Shown: piece after piece, positions 10,383-22,100 of the stretch | How positions within the stretch are numbered: the stretch's first letter is position 1 | How the letters are laid out: the number at the start of each line of letters is the position of its first letter | Assembly: GCF_050436995.1 (NCBI RefSeq) | Contig: NC_134770.1 | Coordinates: 5,404,501-5,468,500, forward strand | From: Anticarsia gemmatalis | Lineage: Eukaryota; Arthropoda; Insecta; Lepidoptera; Erebidae | DNA: 64,000 nt | Reading direction: 5' to 3' | Made by a program: the position numbers and the translations under genes | Notes under the pieces: generated by a model | Seen by the model: only the letters and a program-made list of their open reading frames with translations | Told to the model about the DNA's origin: nothing | Database searches by the model: none

Positions 10383-10541
10383 ATGAAGTCATTAGACAGT
10401 GCAAAATCAAGGAAAGAAGTTGAGACGTCTACACCTTCCCATGAGCCCAATAGTTTCCTGAACCAGAGTTCATCACTACTAAATAGTGGTAACAAGCTTT
10501 TTAGTGAAGTTAATCAGCAAGTAAATTCTAATGTAGCCTGA
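10383..10541 (+). CDS. Possible 52-aa ORF, antisense within the TIMM10 upstream intron
   Basis: A plus-strand ATG (AAAAATGAAG) opens a 52-codon frame rich in Ser, Asn, Lys and Glu (SSLLNSGNKLFSEVNQQ), preceded by a splice-acceptor-like TTTCTTTATAG at about 10360. Its composition is protein-like and amphipathic. However, it lies antisense to the predicted intron between the 60-aa microprotein ORF and TIMM10, and no promoter or upstream exon is visible. It may be chance or an exon of an unknown plus-strand gene. Not recognised. Confidence 0.25.
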   Translation: MKSLDSAKSRKEVETSTPSHEPNSFLNQSSSLLNSGNKLFSEVNQQVNSNVA

Positions 10542-10558
10542 TACTTACAGGGTAAAAT

Positions 10559-11065
10559 TCACAGTTGTCTGTACAAGTCGGGGTATTCTCCTTCGTTAGA
10601 CTTGCGCATACGTTCACGAGCTTTCATGTTCTCCAAGCGGTGAGCATTTACTTGGTTCTTGGCCACCACAAACAATGATAGACTGGTCACCGTTATTGCT
10701 AGCCTGCAAACAGTCGTACAGCGTGCCTTTAAAGTTTACATCATAATTCATGAAGTAAAAATATCTATATATGTTCATAAATTTAGATGTTATTTTTTTT
10801 ATTTTAGGTTATGAACGAAAATTTTGTGATTACTTACAGGTTTACTAGTATTTAGAACGTGGAAATTAACAAGTTAATCGGATATATATTTAATTTATTC
10901 TTGTTTTAACAGTTTTAGAAGATAAATATTGAAATCAATAAGGAAAATAATCGAATTATGGAGGGCTCACCACAATCAAACTGTACAATTTTAACAGGCA
11001 ATGTGTAGTTATTATTGAAGTAATTACCACGAAAGAGTAATTTTTCCAAATTTTCCAAGCGGCAT
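10559..11065 (-). CDS. 60-aa single-pass membrane microprotein upstream of TIMM10
   Basis: Exon 1 (11065-11028) encodes MPLGKFGKITLS. Its GTAATT donor joins in phase (codon TG|G) to exon 2 (10703-10559; acceptor TGTTTGCAG). The 60-aa product has a short basic N-terminus, one hydrophobic helix at about residues 9-27 (LAITVTSLSLFVV) and a highly charged tail (RLENMKARERMRKSNEGEY). The charged RERMRKSN core looks conserved-protein-like and suggests a small mitochondrial or ER membrane protein, but I do not recognise the family. Eight bases after its stop codon is a perfect GTAAGT donor whose likely acceptor is just upstream of the TIMM10 ATG. This suggests a dicistronic transcript encoding both proteins. 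Confidence 0.7.
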
Positions 11066-11422
11066 ACTATATTCTCGTGAAAACTTCAGTCAAATTATTT
11101 GAGGTTAGAATTTTAGTGTCACAGTCTGGCACGTTACGTCATTGTAGGAAGTCGCCACTGACGAATGACGACTAAATAAATTCTGTAAAATATAGCAACC
11201 CCAATAAAGCCGAGTATGCACAGTTACTCATAGTATTTGTTTTTGTTGTTTCTGAACGTCAAATTAGTAATAAAAAAAAGTAAATGAATAGAGGAGTATG
11301 AATCTATGTCAACGCTGTCAAATGATCAAAACAAAACAAAACGTGGTGTAATTTGGTTGTGCATTTAAAAGAGATTTAAAACTATTTTCAGCTGCATTTA
11401 TCTTCTTTTAGTATCTTAAAAC
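11066..11422. promoter_or_regulatory. Divergent promoter between the 60-aa microprotein/TIMM10 unit and the UPF0488 gene
   Basis: The two start codons face away from each other across 357 bases with no repeat insertion. A TTACGTCA-type CRE half site near 11135-11140 and a further TGACGA lie mid-interval. Bidirectional housekeeping promoters are common in insects. The sequence shows only the geometry and short motifs. Confidence 0.45.
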
Positions 11423-12927
11423 ATGCCTAAACCAACAAAACTACATTCCAAGGGGAAATCTAACTCGATACAGAAACCTTTTAAGGTCGAGAAAGATAGT
11501 TCGGATGGCATAGACCCTGAAGAATCCGTGAGACAATTCCAATTAGAACTCTGCTGGTGTATTCAACAATTGGAACGTTCTTTGAATGAAAAGAAAGGCA
11601 GCGAAAGACAATGTAAGTTTTTAAATGTAATTTTGTAATATCGCTGAACTTTTTCATCAGTTTTTTCATGTAGGTATGTCAAGATTGTAGATTTGCACAC
11701 TTGTTTTCAAATGATTTCACAATTATGTGTAATCTAGACCATTCATGAGCCTAATCATAGCTCATTATTCATTGGAAATAAAAAAATGCATAATTTGTTA
11801 AGATTACTATTATGTAGGTAGGTTATGTTTTTGTTGTGGGTATTGATCTTTTTGTTCATCATATTTGACTGTCATGTTTAGAGCTGTAAGAGGGATATAA
11901 TAGAAAAAAGTGAATAAAATAAACTTTTGTTTGTGGAAATTTTAGATAATATATCTTTGTAAGAAGTGCAAAGAGACTGGTTGAAAAATTTGCAAGCATT
12001 TTTTTTTCTATGTATCTGAACATATTTTTTTTCTTCCAGTGCAAGAAGCATGGAAGGTGCTAACTGTGTTAAAGAACAACAACCAGCCAGTAATCCGCAA
12101 GAGACAGCTTATGAGAACCCATTTTGGTGACTATCGGGCTAAGATGGCCGCCGAAGAGAAGAAATTGGTTAAGAGTAAGTTAAAGGTTCAGGAGTGAGTA
12201 TTTTACCAATCATTTGGTTTTTGATGATCATTTTAACTAATAATGTTAAGTTAGAATGGACATCATGAACTTATAAAATTGTAGTAATAGCATTTTTACT
12301 TGTGGGATAGATATAAGACCTGAAATTTAAATAGAATAATAAAAGAATAAAAACTAAATATATATAAACAATTTTTTGCAAACAAATTCTTTCAGTTACA
12401 ACTAAGTAATTGCCCCTTCCAGAGTTAAGCTTTATCAGGTCTAAAATATAAAGTTCCTCGAAAAATCATTAACTGCCTTTAATAATTGAATTAAGATATG
12501 AAAGCTAAAGAATCAATCATCAGATTTCTTTATCTTTTTTGCAGTGGCAAGTAAGATCAAGATATCAGAAGTGCCAGATAAACCAAAAGCAACATTTTAT
12601 AGGAAGTCTGCATTTCTAACAACGGGAGATGAATCATTTAGATTTAATTTCAACTTGCCTTCGGAGCAAACAGATGATAGCAATAATGTTGCTGGCAGTT
12701 CTAGTGCATCCAATTTAAATGAGGGCACTAATACTGGCAATACTGTTGATCCCAATCTAAATGAGGGTAACACTAAAACTGGCAACACTAGTGACCCCAA
12801 CCTAAATGAGGGCAACACTAAATCAGAAGGTGAAATTAAAAGTGAAAAACCTAGTGAAGATGCTAAGAAATTCAAATTTTCGTTTACTAATACTGGATTT
12901 AAGTTTAATTTTAATGTAGAAGAATAG
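11423..12927 (+). CDS. UPF0488 family protein (C8orf33 homologue)
   Basis: Three exons (11423-11612, 12040-12174, 12545-12927) join in phase to a 235-aa protein. The N-terminal half has the UPF0488 signature: an LELCWCIQQLERSL helix at about residues 41-54 and, after a short helix, a RKRQLMRTHFGDYRAKM block. The C-terminus has FRFNFNLP and ends FKFNFNVEE, matching the aromatic/basic FxFNF ending of the family. The molecular role is not established. Between these lies a low-complexity segment with imperfect repeats of DPNLNEGNTK/TGNT, probably lineage-specific. Exon 3 begins by completing an ATG codon (A|TG), so a GTG start at 12544 would be an artefact. A poly(A) signal lies at 13072. The gene shares a divergent promoter with the microprotein/TIMM10 unit. 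Confidence 0.88.
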
Positions 12928-13071
12928 ATCGTACTTAAGATGTTAATGTGATTATTGTATAAAATGTAACTTTAATATAAGTGTCAAAAATTTGATTTAT
13001 GAGTTTTAATTAACACCTCCCCTATTTTAAGTATCATCTAATTTATGCCTTATTGTACTTCCTGTTTTACT

Positions 13072-13077
13072 AATAAA
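13072..13077 (+). terminator. Poly(A) signal of the UPF0488 gene
   Basis: AATAAA lies 145 bases after the stop codon, within a T/A-rich 3' end. The converging serine protease homologue begins its 3' side about 220 bases further on. Confidence 0.6.
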
Positions 13078-13298
13078 TTTTAATATTGTAATCTCTGATT
13101 AGTCATGCAATGTTTTACCTTTTTAACTCATATATTATACATTTTCAAAACTAATTAATTACTTTATAACACTGATTATCAAATCAGAACTTGCACGGCG
13201 TTAATTAGTTAGACAGTAATCATTTCATAACCTACATCATAAAGGTCCATAATAAAACCACAAGAAGTAACTACCAAAATATTTACTTTAACTGAAAA

Positions 13299-15301
13299 TT
13301 ATACATCACAAAGACTTTGAAAGTACCCTTTCTGTACATCTTCGCCATCGTCATCTCTAATACGCTTCGCACATTCATAATCTTTATAAAAGCTTTCTGA
13401 ATTCGGTACAGCGAAGCCCACAGGTAACTCATATTTACTATAATACGTTCCCCAAGTGGCTATTCCAATTAGTTTCTTAGTAATTGTGTCAAAAAGTACC
13501 CCACCCTCGACGCCGTGGTAGTGTTTGCATTTCTCACTGCTTTTGATGAAGTCAGAATATGCGCATGAATGATAACAAGGCACGCCGAACCCTTTTAACA
13601 CGTCATTGGCCGTTAAGATCTTTGAACACAAGTCTAAATGGACGACTACTGCCAGATCTGTTAAATTGTAATGTCTTTTTGCTATTCTTATTCTGTGAAT
13701 ACCCTGTTGGAAAATAAAGTTTTTGAATGGTTAGAATATTACACCTATTTGAAATGTAATCAAATTTAAAAATCTTACTCATATTTATTCCCAGAAAAAT
13801 TACCTATATTTATTTTTTTAATTGTTTGATAATTAAAATATATAATAATATTTTACATTTATTCTTCTCGCCAAGCTACATAGCTTATTGGCGATTTTAT
13901 TTATCTACTTATGCTACAAAATTTATAATTTACAGAGTTATAAATAAATTGACGCCCTATGTAAATTTTCGGGGGAATACCCTGATATAAACGTACCTTC
14001 GGAGCAGAATATCCAACAACTTTCGGACTAATAGCCTTTGCAAAGTCAAGTTTAGTGAACCATTTGAAAGCGTCATCTGTTCTGTTGCTCATATTTAATA
14101 TCTGTATAGCAGACCACGAGACGTCATCTTTTTTCTTTACTATTATGAAGCCGATGTCGTCAAAGCCTTGTTTGGACATGTCTGATGGTATGACAAATGC
14201 TAGAGCTTGCAGGAAGTTTGAGCCGTATATTATTGTTGTGTAGTCCACTTTGATACTGAAAGATTACAATTATTAGATATGCAGGGCGCTATACCTCAGA
14301 ATTTGCTCCTGCAACTATCCTATTTGGACATAATTCACTGATTAGGTTCTTACTTACGTTACAGAGTAGTATTTCAGTACCTGCTTCAGTTAAGTAGGTA
14401 ACAATTCTTGCTTTCTTAAATTTAATGTAAAGATATTTTATCTTAACTTATTATTCGAACCAAATGCAACTGGTATGAGTACCTAAGCATAAAAGTCTAG
14501 ATAGAACGATTAGTTGTTATTGCTGAGTTCAGTAAGCAGTGAACTTAACGATAATACCTACGTATAAAGGCACCGGGCAGCAGTAACAAATATATAAGGC
14601 TCGATACACACGGCGGTGCAGATATGCGGGTAGTCTTTCGTCCGCGAGTGTATAACGCGCGCTATCCACGGGTATTGCTTCTCCGTCACTGAAGTTGCAC
14701 CCACATCGTAGTTCTCTAATGATGCGAAGTCTGTAAGAGCATGTTATAGCAGCTTTACTTTGGAGTAGAGCAGAAGAATTCAAGATTTCCTAGCTCAACT
14801 TTTTTGCCTCGTGCTAACAATCCAGATTCGGGAATTGTATATTTTGTAAATTCTGCATAACTTTTTTGGACTCCACAGATTTTGGAACTGATATAAAATC
14901 TTTTAATTTAAAAGTAAAATTGACAAAAACCTCTTTTAAGTCTTATTACATAGCCAAGTAACAAAGTTATTCTTAATCCATGAAAAACTACTACTACATG
15001 TTACACATACCTACATTGAGATAGACTGACAGACAAACAGACCCTTTAAAATTAAAATTACTATTTCTCGATATCTACGATTTTCGTAATAAGCACTACT
15101 TAGCTGTATAGAAACATCTAACTATTTTGGTCAAACACTGCCACTAAAAATAGGTAAGTACTAACAGCTATCCTCTAAATTGAGTGTCGGTCCCCTCAGA
15201 GGCCAGTCGAAGCTACTTATATCCGAGTCCACAGACCAATCCATCAATATACACAGGGTTTCCTTCACAATCACACAAACCACTACTAAACCCAACATCA
15301 T
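13299..15301 (-). CDS. Catalytically dead serine protease homologue (chymotrypsin fold, S1 family)
   Basis: Four exons (15301-15166, 14730-14562, 14255-13997, 13703-13299) join without phase breaks to 322 aa. Exon 1 begins with a hydrophobic signal-like segment (MMLGLVVVCVIV). Exon 2 holds the entry block YPWIARVI and the His loop, which reads TAARC instead of TAAHC (His57 replaced by Arg98). Exon 3 keeps the Asp region (FDDIGFIIV, Asp135) and a VVGYS strand. Exon 4 has GVEGG where GDSGG is expected (Ser195 replaced by Glu254) followed by the typical LIGIATWG strand. With two of the three catalytic residues gone it cannot be a protease; secreted homologues of this kind often act as cofactors or decoys in insect haemolymph or gut. 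The reading frame is intact, so it is a pseudoprotease rather than a pseudogene. It lies downstream of delta-COP on the same strand, with no sign of functional linkage. Confidence 0.85.
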
Positions 15302-15954
15302 CACAAATAAAACAACTTTACACACATTTTTATAGCTTTTATTTATAATTTATAGTTTTATACAATTTTACTACACACTGTAGTCGAAATGTTGGTTTAC
15401 AAACTCAAGGTGATATATTTCTTTCATTTGAATGTTTCATATGTTTGCTGGCACAGTAGTCTCAGGAATGTTATACAATAATAATTCTTTGTAATACAAT
15501 GAAACTTATTAATTTAACACGATATTCTAATAAAAATAATTCTTATGTATAGGATTATAAGTTTCAAATTAACACTAAGTTTATTTCAGGGAGGTAGCGA
15601 TAAGTGTTGTATTATGTAGTTTATATTATTGCTTATTATAGAGCATAATTTAACAGTTTTAAAAGTGTAATCTTTATTTATTCGTCATAAAGCTAACAGT
15701 CTATCTAGTGTCAAAGCTGTTCAAGCGATCTTGACGCATTCACAAAGCTTAACTGACTGTTTGCTAGCAATCTCTTCAGCTATTCAAATTGTTAACATAA
15801 CGATTTTTCTATTTTGAACTAGTCAATTTCTATATACACTCTACCTAAACCCATGGGGGGAAAACCGTGTATTTTCCCGTTAGTTCATTTTGTTATTATT
15901 TAAGTTGAACTAATTGAAATAGATCATTATGAAATATCATAAAACTGCTGAACA

Positions 15955-16135
15955 TATTCGAACTTGTAATAAAATCTCTTTGGCTTTAAGAATCGCAAAT
16001 GAGTACACGGTTCATTAGGTTTCTTTCAGTGAGCTCGTGGGTACCAAAATATCGAGCTTTTTTGTGTAGAGATAAGATTTTATTACAAGTTAATACATAC
16101 TATAATGCGAAAAGACTTTTTCCCCGACCTAATAT
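15955..16135 (-). mobile_element. Mariner-type MITE, truncated at one end
   Basis: The right end carries the inverted repeat running from about 16090 to a terminal CCCCGACCTAATA at 16135. The internal sequence matches the copy at 61288-61495. The outer 20-25 bases of the left repeat are missing. The A/T-rich interior and TA-flanked end suit a mariner-derived MITE. It sits just beyond the delta-COP stop codon, inside or next to its 3'UTR. Confidence 0.6.
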
Positions 16136-16198
16136 TACTATTGATATTTCATAAGCTACACAGTACAATAGTGTGGGCTACCTCCTGTAACGATGGTG

Positions 16199-19100
16199 TT
16201 AGACAATCTCGTACTTGTCGGGGTGGAAGCTGATCTCCTGCGAGAAGTCGAGCGGCGCGGAGTCCTCGGCGTGCGTGACCTTGGTGGCCGTCAGCAGCGC
16301 CAGCGACGTGTCCGACGTCCACGTCACTGACAGGGGGAAGAAGTCGTTCGGGATGGCTGGGGTCACGCTGTATGGGAAACAAATGTTAAGAATATACATT
16401 TAGGGCGTACTATATGGAATTAAATAATGCACTTATTCAATCCCAATCGAAATACTAAAATTGTCTAAAATACGTTTTTGACTAATTTTGCTATTGATGC
16501 GACGTTTAAGGGAAATTCATTAAATAAAAAAAAGGTTTTAAGAACACTCCATTTAATAAGATAGCAGTCAGTGAGCGCTTTGCGGCAAAAGGCCTTAGGA
16601 AAATTAAACTTGTTCGTAGGTTATTAACATACAACACCATTAATTCCTTCATCAAACGTTCATCATAAAAAAATCAAAACGTATAAAAGACGTTTTTAAA
16701 CGTCGTATTTTAATAACCTACGAGCAAGCAGAACATTGTGCTGATATACTCACGTGAACTCAAGGCTGGCAGACTTGTGCAGTTTGTTGATGATGGGGAT
16801 GCTCCAGATGAGCGTGCGACCCTTCTGCGCATAGCTGCCCTCCCACTGGTGCACCACCACTGACGTGTTGCCGGAACTGGACGAATATTGCACACATTAT
16901 TATTAACTGAGAAATACAGAGATAAAGTGAATGGTTCTGAAAACAAATTATTAGACTGGAGTTTAATTCGGTGTAAAGTTACGAGTTTAGGGGTAAACTA
17001 GAGATCTTTAAATATTTAAGGTTGCCCTGCTCAACAAAAAATGCATATTTTATCAAACTCTACTATAGTCTAACTGTCAGGGGCCGAAACAAGTTCCATG
17101 ATCAAAAGTACTGATTTTACTGACCAAAAATTCAAAAATACTGACCAAATACTGACCATTTCCAAACCTTTTTTTGGGTGAATGGTGTGAAATATAAAGC
17201 TTATTTTCAGTTATTGGCCTCCACCATCCCCATAGACAACCAGCACCGCCTTTTTATTGTCTTAATGTTCAATAGACTCCAAAAAACACAAATAAACCCT
17301 AAAAACGCCAATAAACTCCAAAAATTCTAATAAACTCCATTAAACTCCAATAAACACCAAAAACTCTAAAAAACTTCCCGTCTTACGAATATTCGATCAG
17401 GTCTTACGAATTTTCGATCAGGTCTAACGAATTTTCAATCAGGTCTAACGAATTTTCAATCAGGTCTAACGAATTTTCAATCAGGTCTAACGAATTTTCA
17501 ATCAGGTCTAACGAATTTTCAATCAGGTCTAACGAATTTTCAATCAGGTCTAACGAATTTTCAATCAGGTCTAACGAATTTTCAATCAGGTCTAACGAAT
17601 TTTCGATCAGGTCTAACGAATTTTCGATGAGGTCTTAAGAATTTTTTACGAGTTGAGAAGTTTTAACCCATTCCAAAAACGTGCGCAACGCCGCTAAACA
17701 AGCTTTCACTCCAAAAATATTGATTTCAAATACACTAGTCACAAAAATTAAGGGATATAAAAAAAATCAACATTTTTGGGTGATTTTCAACAAGCTGTAA
17801 CTCCGAGGAAAATGGTCGTACAGAAAAAATAAAAAAAATAATTGTAGCTCCAAGTGTCTTGTTTTTAGATATGACGATGAAAATTTTTTGTCATGGCCAG
17901 GTCTGGAGAAATACTACGAAAACTACCGAAAAATTTTTTTCAAAATTTTTTTCCGTCCAAAAAATGGTCAACGGGCTTAAAAAAATATTTTTTGATTCTT
18001 TCGTTCAAAAGTTCTTTTAGAAATTTTAATCCTCTTTAATTTGCCGTATTCAAAAAGCCTGTCCGACGATTTGCCGCGGAGTTATCGTCAATCAAAGCAA
18101 ACTCAATAACTCCGGAAATAATGATCGTACAGGAAATCAAAGGAGGGTTTTGAAAACTGCACAATATTCTCTATAAGAAAATGTAAACATCTTTAAGAAA
18201 AAAAAATTTTTTTTAATTGAAAACTCGGACTGAAAAAAAGACAAAATTTCGCAAAATTAAGGATATTTGGATAAAAAAGCAAATCGCAAAACGAGAGATC
18301 GTCTATCGCTGCCATAAGACACTGGTCCACTGTCTACGACCCCAATCGTGATGTGGTCATGCGCATAAGCCAATCGGGCTCGACGATGTCGTGGAGTGAG
18401 CATAGGCACGCGATTTGCTTTTTAATCGAAAAAATAAAGATTTTAGAGAGAAAAAAGAAAAATTTATTAAAAAAATGAATAAAAATCACTAAATTGCAAA
18501 ATTGATTTTAGCAAAAACAAAGAATTTGAAGCTTCGGGGCACAACGAAAAAAAAATCGCGGCGCTTTGAATTTTTGAGGAATTTTAGGGGACACTTTGAC
18601 GTTGAAAAATTACTGACGATATCCTTCGTTCATCCATTTTATCCAAAGTTATACCAAGTTATCCAAATATCCTTAATTTTGCGAATTTTTGTCTTTTTTT
18701 CAGTCCGAGTTTTCATTTCAAAATTTATTTTTTCTTAACCATGTTTACATTTTCTTATAGAGAATATTGTGCAGTTTTCAAAACCCTCCTTTGATTTCCT
18801 GTACGATCATTATTTCCGGAGTTATTGAATATCAAAGTCAAAAATAACTTTTTTGCTTTGATTGACGATAACTCCGCGGCAAACCGTCGTACAGGCTTTT
18901 TGAATACGGCAAATTAAAGAGAATTAAATTTTCTAAAAGAACTTTTGAACGAAAGAATCAAAAACATTTTTTTGAAGCCCGTGGACCTATTTTTAGGCGG
19001 TAAAAAATTTGGAATTTTTTTTTTCGGTAGTTTTCGTAGGATTTCTCCAGACCTGGCCATGACAAAAATTTTTCATCGTCATATCTAAAAACTAGACACT

Positions 19101-22100
19101 TGGAGCTACAATATTTGTTTTTTTATTTTTTCTGTACGACCATTTTCCTCTGAGTTACAGCTTGTTGAAAATCACCCAAAAATTTGTTTTTTTTTTTATA
19201 TCCCTTAATTTTCGTGACAAGTTTAGATGCTATTTTTTGAGGTCATGTGATGCTTCAATATATGTGTACGTAGTAGATCATCCACATACACAGAGTATCC
19301 AAAGCAGCCCTCAGATATCATCACAGGACAAATCGAGAATGTAAGATTGGCCAACAGCAGAGGAAAACCAAAAAAATATATTGAATTTGGAAAAATACTG
19401 ACAATACTGACCGATTTTCGAAAATACTGACTTTTACTGACCAGGTCCAAAAATACTGACTTTTACTGACTTTACTGACCTGTTTCGGCCCCTGAACTGT
19501 GGAAACATAAACTTAAAAAAAAAAACCATTAATGTCCCAATGCTGGGCAAGGGTCTTCTCCGGTAATGTGGGAGGGGTTAGGCCTTGAGTCCACCACGCT
19601 GGCCAGTTTGGGGACTTTGTATGCCCACAATAAATGTCTTAAACAAATTTTAGGCATGCAAGGTTTCCTCACGATGTTTTCCTTCACCGTTGGAGAATGT
19701 GATAATTATTTTTAATACACAATATAAACCTAATACAAAATAATATCTGATACATTTATATCGGCGTGGGGTTAAAGTAGATGTTAGGTACTCACGGCAA
19801 CGGTATGTGTATGTTGACATCGTTGAGCGTGAGGTGGTCATGTTCGAGCTCGTACTCGATGTTCACGTCGCAGCCGCCGCCCGCGCCCTCCGACGGCCAG
19901 CAGTTCACTGCACATGAACAAAACTAATTAACATACTGCACGTCTGCCACTGTCACATAGAGCCCTAGGGTTTAAATTCAGGGTGGGTCCAAAAAGTCTA
20001 TTCTATTGCCCGGAGTTAGGCGATTGAAGTCGCAGACCTCCATGCCTCAGAGAGCATGTAAAGTCGTCAGTCCTGCGCCTGACTTCTTACTGGTCGTGTC
20101 GGCTATCTGTCCCACTGAACTATGAGAGTAAAGGAATAGAGTGTACCTGTGCATTGTGCACACACTTGGACACTATAAACAAAGTCCTGCACAGATGGTC
20201 AGTTTCAATGAAACTGACCGCCGTAGCCGTATATCGGCTAGGAGGATTATGGGTCCAAAAATATTATCTGAGTTTTCTGTAACGAATTTATCAGATATTT
20301 GTCGGAGTTAAACTAATTCCTGTGTCGTAGGCAAGTTTCAATTGGCTTCCTACTTTTATTCCCAGTTGTCACCCCGGGCGGTGTTAGAGGGGACAACTGG
20401 GAATATACCGAAGAATATAATAGTAATTTTAAAAATTGTGTATATATAGTATATGATGTTCACCGGAGAGCGGCGCGAGCTTGTCGTCGCTGGCGTTGAG
20501 GCGCCACTTGAGCACGCCCACGTCACTGTTGAGCGGGAAGGCGCGCTGGCTCTGCTTCAGCCCGATCACGCCGCTGCAGCGGAACGCCTCCTTGTCCACG
20601 TTGGGATGAGTCTACCGACAAATTAATCCATACTAATATTATAAATGCGAAAGTAACTCTGTCTGTCTGTCTGCTACTCAATCACACCTTAACTACTGAA
20701 TCAAATTGCATGAAATTTGGTATGGAGATATTTTGATACCCGAAAAAGGACATAGGCTATATTATATCATCACGCTACGACCAAAAGGAGCTTAGTACCA
20801 GTAATTAATGTTACAAAAGCGGGGAAAAATTTCACCCATTCTCTCTTATTGGACGCAAGCGAAGTTGCGCGGGTCAGCTAGTAATCAATAAATATCATTG
20901 GACAACTCATTTGATCCCAAACTAAAGCTTGGTACCCACTGCGAGCGGAGCGGACCCGTTAATAACTTCGATTAACTCGCAAGCGCAAACTACATAGTAT
21001 GCGACTATTTTTTGGTGGAAACACAAGTATGCAGTTTCCACTTGCGGATTTAACGGAGTAACGTTGCGATTTTCGCGGGACGTTTTTTTAAAAATGTAGG
21101 CGTTTTTGTATTATTTGCCGGAATAAAAGGCAATGATGATGAGATAAAAATTAAAGCTTATTTTAACATAAATTTACATTATGGTTGCATAGAATTAATC
21201 TATACGAATATTATAAAGCTGAAGAGTTTGTTTGTTTGTTTGAACGCGCTAATCTCAGGAACTACTGACCCGATTTGAAAAATTCTTCTCTCTGCTAGAT
21301 AGCCCATTTATAGAGGAAAGCTATGAGCTTATATATCATCACGCTACGACGATTAGGAGCGGAGTAGTAACGAAAAATCTTACAAAAACGGGTAAAATTA
21401 TGACCCATTCTCTCTTATGAGACACAAGCGAAATTGCGCGGGTCAGCTAGTGTCTAATAAAATAGAAGCGGCGTTCTTTGGTTACTGCCTACCACTATGG
21501 GAAAACGTATAATTATATGTATGTATGTATAACAAACAAATGTTACCTGTAACTGTAGCGGGCGCGTGTCCTTGTTGTCGACGTGCACGTGGATACGTCC
21601 GTACTGCTCGTTACTGATGCGCAGTGTTAGCAGACCTATGGGATTGTTACACATTTATTTATCTTCCTTACATCTTTACTATTTGTTTTCCTAATGAGAT
21701 ATTGATGCTGATATGTAGAAATTAAATATTGCTATATTCTTTATCTTTCATCCTCAGAAGGCGCCCATAGCCAGTTGCGCGCGTTAAGCAATTGCATAGG
21801 TGGGTGACCGCATAGTGGTATTTGAACTGGGCGTCTCCGTGCTTCGGTGGGCACGCTAAAAGTCGGTCCCGGTTGATGTCTACTAAGATAACAGTCGTTA
21901 AGCCACGTCAAAGGCCTCACGGGCGGCTTGAACAACTTTGACACTAGGTTGACCACTAACCATACGACAAACAAACAAACATCCTAAGAAAAAAAATTAA
22001 GAAGAAGAACTGATATATTAATAATTTCTTGCAAAAAGACCACTTACACTTGTTTAAAAATATAAAAACTTACGCCAATAGTTAACTTACCGCTAAGTTC

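Noticed and set aside
16149..16382. Arg/Ala/Gly-rich minus-strand frame overlapping delta-COP exon 15
   Set aside because: An alternative-frame shadow of the GC-rich delta-COP exon; similar shadows exist at the DESI2 exons (45079-45337).
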